Shown here one piece after another: positions 1 to 5,652 of a stretch of 5,652 nucleotides of DNA. The notes beneath the pieces are model-generated. The model had not been told where the DNA came from. It was given only the letters and a program-made list of their open reading frames with translations, and did no database searches. The translations under genes and the position numbers were made by a program. Source of the stretch: Ignavibacteria bacterium (GTDB lineage Bacteria; Bacteroidota; Ignavibacteria; Ignavibacteriales; Melioribacteraceae). The DNA is taken from contig DSBF01000372.1 in assembly GCA_011049495.1 (NCBI GenBank), positions 1 through 5,652 of the forward strand, given 5' to 3'. The first letter of the stretch is position 1, and every line of letters starts with the position of its first letter.

Positions 1-417
1 ATTGTTGCTGCACCGGTATTCAAAAGAATTGTTAACAGAATTGTCGAAGAAGATATAAAAGTAATTCCGCAAAGAATTTCTTTCACTCGCGAGGAACATC
101 CGCTTGATCAATTACTTGAATCAAGTTTTTCAAATGACGAACCGGTATTCTTACAGACTGCAAACATCGGTGAAGTTGTTCCGAAAATTGAAACCGCGAA
201 TCAATATTCAAGCAGATTAACGATGCCCAACCTGCTTAACAGATCCTTACGCGATGCACTCGCTATCTTAAATGAAATGGGTTTGAGATATGATATAAAA
301 GGCAGCGGCAAGGTTGTTGAACAAAGTATTAAACCCGGTACTCAGATTAACAGTGGTGCAGTTTGTATAATTAAGTGTGAAGACAATAACATGCTGCGAA
401 CTTTAGGAGTGTTTTAA
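1..417 (+). CDS. ftsI: FtsI/PBP3-like division peptidoglycan transpeptidase, C-terminal fragment with one PASTA domain
   Basis: This is the last 138 codons of a gene that begins left of the window; the frame is open from base 1 to the TAA at 415-417. The fragment opens with AAPVFKRIV, which resembles the end of the penicillin-binding transpeptidase domain (the family has AAPVFKEI-like sequence in its last helix). A polar linker follows at about fragment residues 20-72, then a PASTA domain at about 73-126 (MPNLLNRSLRDAL, then VVEQSIKPGTQINSGA) and a short tail. The active-site SxxK, SxN and KTG motifs would lie upstream and cannot be seen. By family knowledge the protein is a periplasmic, membrane-anchored D,D-transpeptidase that crosslinks septal peptidoglycan. 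Its place directly before murE matches ftsI in dcw clusters; a spoVD- or pbp2x-like name is also possible. The ATG at 223 lies inside this frame at the start of the PASTA domain and is not taken as a gene start. Confidence 0.88.
   Translation: MVAAPVFKRIVNRIVEEDIKVIPQRISFTREEHPLDQLLESSFSNDEPVFLQTANIGEVVPKIETANQYSSRLTMPNLLNRSLRDALAILNEMGLRYDIKGSGKVVEQSIKPGTQINSGAVCIIKCEDNNMLRTLGVF
405..409 (+). promoter_or_regulatory. Shine-Dalgarno site for murE
   Basis: AGGAG lies 7 nt before the murE ATG at 417, inside the last codons of ftsI. It supports that start together with the stop/start overlap TAATG at 415-419. Confidence 0.75.
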
Positions 418-1904
418 TGAAACTTTCAGAACTCTTAAATAATGTGAAAACAATTCATGTAACAGGTAATGCTGAAGCTGTTGAAATTAACAGCATAACG
501 AGTGATTCGAGAAATGTGAAAAGTAATTCCCTGTTTATTGCGGTAATTGGATTTAAGACAGACGGTCATCGCTTTATTCTTGACGCAATTAATAAAGGTG
601 CATCTGCTATTGTTTTAGAAGATAATTTTGCAGTCCCCGAACAAATTTTTAGCAAAGCCGGTTTAGTAAAAATTCTTGTAAAAGATAGTAGAAAAGCATT
701 GTCCGAATTCTCAAACGAGTTTTACAAAAGACCTTCCGAAAAATTAACCGTTATAGGTATAACAGGTACTAAAGGAAAAACTACTACCGCGTATTATCTT
801 AAATCAATACTTGAACAAAAAGGCGAGAGATGCGGATTGATTGGCACAATTGCAAATTACGCTGGAAATACTGAATTAAAATCTAGATTAACTACACCGG
901 AAGCCAATGAAATTAATGAGATGATGATTCAAATGATAGATGCAAAATCAAAGTATTGTGTAATGGAAGTATCATCTCATTCACTTTACTTAAAAAGAGT
1001 GGCTGATATAAATTTTAATTCTGCAATATTTACAAACATAGCATCGGATCATCTTGATTTTCATAAGACTTTTGAAAACTACCGCGATGCAAAAAAACTT
1101 TTATTTGCACAATTAAATTCTGATGCAACAGCAGTTTATAATATCGATGATCCCAATGCATCCGCGGTAATTAATAATACAAAAGCCAAAACATTTTCAT
1201 TCGGCAAAAATTTAAATGCCTATTACAAACTGCAGAATATTCATTATGATTTCAGCGGAACAAAATTTGAAATTTTATATAAACAAAGAGTTTACAACCT
1301 CGAAACAAAATTAATCGGGTTGTTTAATGCATATAATGCCGCTGCAGCTTTTGCTTCCGCTACTTCACTCGGTATCGATGTTCAACAGGCAATAGAAGGA
1401 ATAAAAAATACTCCGCAAGTACCGGGTCGTTTTGAACTAATCAAAAAAGGTGAGAAGAAAGTAATTATTGATTATGCACACAACGCAAGCAGTTTAGAGC
1501 AAGTATTAAAATCAATTCATCATATAAATAAAGAAGGAAGATCAATCCATACTGTTTTCGGATGCGGTGGTGATCGTGATAAAACCAAAAGACCGGTTAT
1601 GGGGAAAATTGCAGATGACCTTAGCGATGTAATATATGTTACTTCCGATAATCCTCGAACCGAAGACCCAAATATAATTATTGATGACATAGTCAAAGGA
1701 ATAAATAGAAAGAATTATCACAGAATTGAAAATAGAGAACTTGCAATTAAATCAGCAATTGAGAACTCCGAAGATAATGCAGTTATTCTTATTGCAGGGA
1801 AAGGTCACGAAAACTACCAGGAAATAAACGGTGTAAGAAATTATTTCTCGGACAAAGAAATTGCCTTAAAATATTTATCGCTTGCAGCGAAGGAAAATCG
1901 ATGA
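417..1904 (+). CDS. murE: UDP-N-acetylmuramoyl-L-alanyl-D-glutamate--2,6-diaminopimelate ligase (MurE)
   Basis: MurE is the cytoplasmic ATP-dependent ligase that adds the third stem-peptide residue to UDP-MurNAc-L-Ala-D-Glu. The 495 aa length is normal for the family. The N-terminal substrate domain has the DSR motif (30-32) and GFKTDGH (45-51). The central ATPase domain has the P-loop GTKGKTT (117-123, Lys121), TTPEA (159-163) for the UDP-MurNAc dipeptide, MEVSSH (183-188) and DHLDFH (211-216). Lys226 in DAKKLLF aligns with the carbamylated lysine of Mur ligases. FNAYN (303-307) and VPGRFE (335-340) lead into the C-terminal domain, which has DYAHN (352-356), GCGGDRDK (382-389), DNPRTE (411-416) and GKGHE (461-465). 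DNPR with Arg414, plus Gly461 and Glu465, is the known meso-diaminopimelate recognition set, so the lysine-adding type is unlikely. The start is supported by AGGAG at good spacing and a typical MKLSELL N-terminus. The gene overlaps ftsI by 1 nt and murF by 4 nt. Nothing appears truncated. Confidence 0.97.
   Translation: MKLSELLNNVKTIHVTGNAEAVEINSITSDSRNVKSNSLFIAVIGFKTDGHRFILDAINKGASAIVLEDNFAVPEQIFSKAGLVKILVKDSRKALSEFSNEFYKRPSEKLTVIGITGTKGKTTTAYYLKSILEQKGERCGLIGTIANYAGNTELKSRLTTPEANEINEMMIQMIDAKSKYCVMEVSSHSLYLKRVADINFNSAIFTNIASDHLDFHKTFENYRDAKKLLFAQLNSDATAVYNIDDPNASAVINNTKAKTFSFGKNLNAYYKLQNIHYDFSGTKFEILYKQRVYNLETKLIGLFNAYNAAAAFASATSLGIDVQQAIEGIKNTPQVPGRFELIKKGEKKVIIDYAHNASSLEQVLKSIHHINKEGRSIHTVFGCGGDRDKTKRPVMGKIADDLSDVIYVTSDNPRTEDPNIIIDDIVKGINRKNYHRIENRELAIKSAIENSEDNAVILIAGKGHENYQEINGVRNYFSDKEIALKYLSLAAKENR
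1890..1894 (+). promoter_or_regulatory. Shine-Dalgarno site for murF
   Basis: AAGGA lies 6 nt before the murF ATG at 1901, within the final murE codons. With the ATGA overlap (1901-1904) it fixes the murF start and points to reinitiation by ribosomes finishing murE. Confidence 0.65.
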
Positions 1905-3289
1905 ACTCGATAAAAATTACTTTAGAAGATATTTTTAATCTAGCGAATTCAGTGATCTATAATCCCGATAGATTCAAACCGGTAAAAAATATTTCAATCG
2001 ATTCACGTACAATAAAAAAAGGTTCTCTCTTTGTTGCTATTAAAGGAAAGAAAACAGACGGGCACAATTACGTCAAAGAAGCAATAAGTAAAGGGGCTTC
2101 CGCAGTTATTATTTCAAAAAAGAGAGAGAAAGATTTTAAGAGACTGAAAATTCCGGTAATTACAGTTAACAATACAACAAAAGCATACGGACAACTTGCA
2201 AATACTTGGCGAAAAAAATTAAATGCAAAAGTAATTGGGTTAACGGGCAGCAACGGTAAGACTACAACTAAGGAAATGCTTGCGACACTTTTATCAGCCA
2301 AATATACAGTAACGAAATCAGTTGCAAACAATAATAATCATATCGGTGTCCCGTTAACCATTTTTTCTGCAAATGAAAAAACAGATGTATTAGTACTTGA
2401 AGAAGGCACAAATCATTTCGGTGAAATAGAATATATAGCAAAGATCTCCGAGCCGGATATAGCATTGATTACAAACATTGGTGATACTCATTTAGAATTC
2501 TTAATTGATAGAGACGGTGTATATAAAGAAAAATCTGCATTGCTTAATGTTGCAAATGAAGTCGGCGGAACAATATTAATCAATAATGACGATCCATATC
2601 AACGAAAGGATAAAAGAAAGTTTAAAAATATTACTACCTACGGATTCAAAGGGCAAGTAGATATAAAAGGAAAAGTAAAAAGTTTTTCTTCGCTTGGATA
2701 TCCCGAAATTGAAATAGTAGGCATGGGAAAGAAAGTTAATGTAATACTCCCAATACTAGGTGAAGTAAATGTAAAAAATTATTTAACTGCAATATCAGTT
2801 GCAATTACACTCGGATTAACAAAAAAGGAAATTGTAGACGCGACAAAAAAGATTCAAGCGGTAAAAGGAAGGTTAAGTACGATAATCGCCGACAATACAA
2901 TGTTGATTGATGATTCATATAATTCCAATCCCGATTCGGTTAAAGCGGCTGTAAATGTTTTATCAAAAGTGAATAGATATAAAAGAAAAATTATGATACT
3001 CGGTGATATGCTTGAACTTGGAAAGGCAAAATCAAAATTGCATGCCGGTTTGAAAGATTCAATAATGAAAGGAAGAATTGACGAAGTATATATGCACGGT
3101 AAATTAATGAATAATTTATACGAAGCATTACCATCAACAAAAATTGCAACACTTCATTTTACATTACGGGAAAGTTTAAAACGTTTTGTATCTCTAATGG
3201 ATATAAACGATGCAGTAATTCTTGTTAAAGGTTCGCGCGGAATGAAAATGGAAGAGTTTGTAGATATAATTAAAAAGAGAATGAAATAA
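1901..3289 (+). CDS. murF: UDP-N-acetylmuramoyl-tripeptide--D-alanyl-D-alanine ligase (MurF)
   Basis: MurF is the cytoplasmic ligase that joins D-Ala-D-Ala to UDP-MurNAc-tripeptide using ATP, giving the pentapeptide precursor used by MraY. The 462 aa length is typical. The N-terminal domain has DSR (34-36) and GKKTDGH (49-55). The ATPase domain has the P-loop GSNGKTTT (116-123, Lys120), the MurF signature NNNNHIGVP (143-151), EEGTNHFGEI (167-176, where Glu167 is the likely Mg ligand) and TNIGDTHLE (191-199). Lys211 in YKEKSALL is the likely carbamylated lysine, a choice made by eye between Lys209 and Lys211. NNDDP (228-232) follows. The C-terminal domain has GR (323-324), DDSYNSNPDS (337-346) and ILGDMLELG (366-374), which are characteristic of MurF rather than MurC, MurD or MurE. 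The gene starts inside the murE stop codon and shares one base with mraY. The protein is rich in lysine, as expected for AT-rich DNA. No frameshift or missing motif is seen. Confidence 0.96.
   Translation: MNSIKITLEDIFNLANSVIYNPDRFKPVKNISIDSRTIKKGSLFVAIKGKKTDGHNYVKEAISKGASAVIISKKREKDFKRLKIPVITVNNTTKAYGQLANTWRKKLNAKVIGLTGSNGKTTTKEMLATLLSAKYTVTKSVANNNNHIGVPLTIFSANEKTDVLVLEEGTNHFGEIEYIAKISEPDIALITNIGDTHLEFLIDRDGVYKEKSALLNVANEVGGTILINNDDPYQRKDKRKFKNITTYGFKGQVDIKGKVKSFSSLGYPEIEIVGMGKKVNVILPILGEVNVKNYLTAISVAITLGLTKKEIVDATKKIQAVKGRLSTIIADNTMLIDDSYNSNPDSVKAAVNVLSKVNRYKRKIMILGDMLELGKAKSKLHAGLKDSIMKGRIDEVYMHGKLMNNLYEALPSTKIATLHFTLRESLKRFVSLMDINDAVILVKGSRGMKMEEFVDIIKKRMK
3275..3279 (+). promoter_or_regulatory. 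weak purine-rich ribosome binding site for mraY
   Basis: AAGAG lies 9 nt before the mraY ATG at 3289. It is a poor match to the Shine-Dalgarno consensus. The start is fixed mainly by the TAATG overlap with murF and the family-typical N-terminus. Confidence 0.35.
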
Positions 3290-4398
3290 TGTTCTATTAC
3301 TTGTTCGATTATATTAACGATGTATTTAATCCGCCGGGATTCGATCTATTCCGGTATTTAACTTTTCGTTCTGCTTTGGCGGCAATTACTGCTCTTTTCT
3401 TAGCATTCTATGTCGGACCAAAGTTGATAAATTATTTACATAGAAAACAAATCGGTGAAACAATTAGAGTTGATGGACCCGAAACTCATAAAGCGAAAGC
3501 CGGCACTCCAACTATGGGCGGTATCATTATTATGGTTTCAATTACCGTTCCGATTTTGTTGTGGAGCGACTTAAAAAGTACATATATAATTTTAACAACT
3601 CTCGGTATGCTTTTCTTAAGTCTTGTCGGTTTTGTTGACGACTATCTTAAAGTAGTCAAAAAATATCCCAAAGGGTTAATTGCAAAGTACAAGTTGATGG
3701 GTCAAGTATTTGTAGGTTTGGTTGTTGGTGGCGTAATTTATTTCTTACCTGAATTTGCTTTGTATAATACGCAAACTACTTTGCCATTCTTCAAAAATCT
3801 CAATTTCGATTTCTCTTATCTCTATATACCGGTTGTAATTTTTATAATAACCGCTATATCAAACGGTGTTAATCTTACCGACGGATTAGACGGTTTAGCA
3901 ATGGGTACCATGATAATTGTAATGTTAACACTTGCAATAATTGCTTACATGTCCGGCAATGTTATTTATTCAGACTACTTGAACATTATGTACTTACCCG
4001 GATCCGGTGAACTGACGGTATTTATTGCAGCCTTTATCGGTGCAGGTTTGGGATTTTTGTGGTTTAATTTTTATCCGGCTCAAGTTTTCATGGGCGATAC
4101 CGGTTCGCTTGCTTTGGGTGGTGCGTTTGGTATCATAGCAATTCTTATAAAGAAAGAATTACTTATCCCCATACTCGGCGGTATTTTCTTTCTTGAAACG
4201 GTTTCAGTGATTATTCAAAGATTGTATTTCAAATACACTAAGAAAAAATACGGCGAAGGAAGAAGAGTTTTCTTAATGGCTCCGATCCATCACCATTTTG
4301 AAATGAAAGGTTGGTCGGAACCGAAAATTGTAATTCGGTTTTATATCATAACAATAATTTTAGCAATAGTAAGCTTAGCGTCATTCAAGATTCGCTAA
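3289..4398 (+). CDS. mraY: phospho-N-acetylmuramoyl-pentapeptide-transferase (MraY, translocase I)
   Basis: MraY is the integral inner-membrane enzyme that transfers phospho-MurNAc-pentapeptide from UDP to undecaprenyl phosphate, forming lipid I and releasing UMP. The 369 aa length is normal. I see about ten hydrophobic segments by eye, near residues 26-48, 75-93, 99-116, 134-153, 177-193, 204-223, 240-258, 272-288, 291-310 and 348-366. Diagnostic motifs are DGPETHKAKAGTPTMGG (62-78), FVDDYLK (115-121, with the conserved Asp117-Asp118 pair), NGVNLTDGLDGLA (192-204), FMGDTGS (267-273, catalytic-type Asp270) and PIHHHFE (332-338), the histidine motif that separates MraY from WecA-like relatives. 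The N-terminus with NPPGFDLFRYLTFR is typical of full-length MraY and supports the ATG at 3289. The gene sits between the cytoplasmic ligases and overlaps murF and murD by 1 nt each. It is intact. Confidence 0.97.
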   Translation: MFYYLFDYINDVFNPPGFDLFRYLTFRSALAAITALFLAFYVGPKLINYLHRKQIGETIRVDGPETHKAKAGTPTMGGIIIMVSITVPILLWSDLKSTYIILTTLGMLFLSLVGFVDDYLKVVKKYPKGLIAKYKLMGQVFVGLVVGGVIYFLPEFALYNTQTTLPFFKNLNFDFSYLYIPVVIFIITAISNGVNLTDGLDGLAMGTMIIVMLTLAIIAYMSGNVIYSDYLNIMYLPGSGELTVFIAAFIGAGLGFLWFNFYPAQVFMGDTGSLALGGAFGIIAILIKKELLIPILGGIFFLETVSVIIQRLYFKYTKKKYGEGRRVFLMAPIHHHFEMKGWSEPKIVIRFYIITIILAIVSLASFKIR

Positions 4399-5652
4399 TG
4401 AATATAAAAGATAAAAAAATATCGATAATTGGTGCGGAATTAAGCGGTAAAGCGGCGGCTAAACTTGCGTTAAGCCAGGATGCTGTTCCGTTTGTATCCG
4501 ATTCAAGGTCGGATATTGAATTAGCCGAATCAAAAGCAATATTCGATAAACTGCAAATAGAATATGAGTTCGGTTCACATTCGGATAAAGTATTCGATTG
4601 TGATTTCATAGTTACGAGTCCGGGCGTTCCATCAAATTCGGTTGTGTTGAAAAAGGCAAAAGAAAAAGGAATTGAAATATATAGTGAGATTGAATTTGCT
4701 TCCTGGTTTTGTAAGGCAAAAATTATTTCAATTACCGGCTCGAACGGTAAAACAACATCTACTGCTCTGCTTAATCATGTATTGAATGAATCGGGATTGA
4801 AATGTTTTTCCGGCGGTAATATAGGTGATCCGTTTTCCGATCTAGTGTATACGGCAAATGAAAATGATTATATCTCTTTAGAAACATCAAGTTTTCAGTT
4901 GGATTATATAAAATATTTCAAACCGAATATTGCAATGATTCTTAACATTACACCTGATCATCTTGATAGATATGAAAACTCATTGCAAAAATATAAAGCT
5001 GCAAAGTTGAGAATTTTTGAAAATCAAGACAGCAGCGATAGTCTTATACTTAATGCCGATGATATTAACTTACATAACGCGGCTGAAGATTCGTCTGTAC
5101 AGAAGTATTATTTCTCAACAAAGAAAAGTGTCGATAAAGGAGCCTATTTTTCAAACGGCAACTTTTTCTACATCGAAAATGATCGATCCGAAAAAGTCTG
5201 TACAACTTCCGATCTATTTATTAAAGGTGAACACAATTATGCAAATGCTCTCGCGGTATTAATTGCCGCTAAGTTGATCGGTGTTTCTAACGAAAATATT
5301 GCTAAAGCTTTTTCATCATTCAAAGGTGTTGAGCATAGATTGGAATTTGTAAGAGAAGTTGACGGAATAAAATTTATCAATGATTCAAAAGCAACTAATA
5401 TTGATTCTGTCTGGTACGCTTTAAATAGCTTTGAAGAAAAAATATTGCTGATCCTCGGCGGTAAAGATAAAGGCAACGATTATAATCAAATAAAAGATTT
5501 GGTTCTATCGAAAGTACGTAAGATTTACGCCATCGGTACATCGAAGGATATTATTTATAATTTCTTTAATAATTACATAGAAGTAGATAAAAAAGAAACT
5601 CTCGAAGAATGTGTTTATTCGGCTAAGAACGAAGCAAAGGAAAACGAAATTG
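4398..5652 (+). CDS. murD: UDP-N-acetylmuramoylalanine--D-glutamate ligase (MurD), 3' end outside the window
   Basis: MurD is the cytoplasmic ligase that adds D-glutamate to UDP-MurNAc-L-Ala using ATP. The frame is open for 418 codons from the ATG at 4398 to the window edge. Family members are about 440-450 aa, so roughly 30 residues are missing, including the usual LSPACAS-type motif. The N-terminal UDP-binding domain has IIGAELSG (10-17) and TSPGVP (73-78). The ATPase domain has the P-loop GSNGKTT (114-120, Lys118), GGNIG (139-143), LETSSFQLD (161-169, characteristic of MurD) and NITPDHLDRY (183-192). Lys203 in YKAAKLRIFEN matches the carbamylated Lys198 of E. coli MurD. HNYANALA (279-286), GVEHRLEF (310-317), NDSKATN (328-334) and LGGKDKG (353-359) complete the set. 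The start shares the final A of the mraY stop codon. No convincing Shine-Dalgarno site is seen, so translation probably depends on coupling to mraY. In other dcw clusters ftsW, murG and murC follow. Confidence 0.95.
   Translation, partial: MNIKDKKISIIGAELSGKAAAKLALSQDAVPFVSDSRSDIELAESKAIFDKLQIEYEFGSHSDKVFDCDFIVTSPGVPSNSVVLKKAKEKGIEIYSEIEFASWFCKAKIISITGSNGKTTSTALLNHVLNESGLKCFSGGNIGDPFSDLVYTANENDYISLETSSFQLDYIKYFKPNIAMILNITPDHLDRYENSLQKYKAAKLRIFENQDSSDSLILNADDINLHNAAEDSSVQKYYFSTKKSVDKGAYFSNGNFFYIENDRSEKVCTTSDLFIKGEHNYANALAVLIAAKLIGVSNENIAKAFSSFKGVEHRLEFVREVDGIKFINDSKATNIDSVWYALNSFEEKILLILGGKDKGNDYNQIKDLVLSKVRKIYAIGTSKDIIYNFFNNYIEVDKKETLEECVYSAKNEAKENEI

Noticed and set aside
223..417. A separate 64-codon gene encoding a lone PASTA protein
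   Set aside because: The same frame is open back to base 1 and encodes a recognisable penicillin-binding protein end, so the ATG at 223 is an internal methionine.
2068..2465. Two overlapping reverse-strand open frames (2068-2331 and 2268-2465)
   Set aside because: They lie opposite the highly conserved P-loop region of murF, have no recognisable domain, and are explained as antisense shadows.
417..3289. murE and murF as a recent tandem duplication, since both begin with a DSR / KTDGH / KGASA pattern
   Set aside because: The likeness is the ancient shared fold of Mur ligases. Each has its own family-specific motifs, and the DNA is not similar over long stretches.
4385..4609. Reverse-strand open frame across the mraY/murD junction
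   Set aside because: It is antisense to the conserved murD N-terminus, low in complexity and rich in serine, with no family resemblance.
5017..5476. A forward frame (5017-5262) and a reverse frame (5237-5476) inside murD
   Set aside because: The murD frame reads through this stretch with conserved motifs in place, so both are chance frames.
4398..5652. Possible broken murD, because no closed reading frame is present
   Set aside because: Codon-by-codon reading shows no internal stop or frameshift. The gene simply continues past the window edge.
1..5652. Terminators, internal promoters, inverted repeats, CRISPR-like repeats, tRNA or mobile-element ends
   Set aside because: Reading through found only short chance palindromes and A/T runs inside coding sequence. 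There is no intergenic space and no GC hairpin followed by a T tract.

Overview
The window is an uninterrupted segment of a bacterial division and cell wall (dcw) cluster, with every gene on the + strand. In order it holds the 3' end of an ftsI-type penicillin-binding protein gene with a C-terminal PASTA domain, complete murE, murF and mraY, and murD cut by the right edge. This is the classical order ftsI-murE-murF-mraY-murD. I found no RNA genes, mobile elements, CRISPR arrays, terminators or intergenic gaps.

The organism is most likely a Gram-negative-type bacterium of the Bacteroidota/Ignavibacteriota/Chlorobiota neighbourhood, but this is inference. It rests on AT-rich DNA with many ATA, AAA and AGA codons, the PASTA-tailed division PBP directly before murE, and the general look of the MurF and MraY proteins, including an MraY N-terminus with NPPGF. 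MurE carries DNPR, the signature of enzymes that add meso-diaminopimelate, so the peptidoglycan is predicted to be of the meso-DAP type. Clear Shine-Dalgarno-like sites precede murE and murF, which fits Bacteroidia or Flavobacteriia less well because those groups often lack them. No phylogenetic test was possible.

Layout: 1-417 ftsI 3' end; 417-1904 murE; 1901-3289 murF; 3289-4398 mraY; 4398-5652 murD (open at the right edge). All four junctions overlap, three as TAATG (1 nt shared) and one as ATGA (4 nt shared). This indicates one polycistronic mRNA with translational coupling.

The genes form one pathway. MurD adds D-Glu to UDP-MurNAc-L-Ala, MurE adds meso-DAP, and MurF adds D-Ala-D-Ala to complete UDP-MurNAc-pentapeptide. 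MraY moves phospho-MurNAc-pentapeptide onto undecaprenyl phosphate at the membrane to make lipid I. After conversion to lipid II and export, the FtsI-type transpeptidase crosslinks the product at the septum. All diagnostic catalytic motifs are present. This looks like ordinary, intact core genome. I did not find a previously undescribed system, and the findings below are modest.
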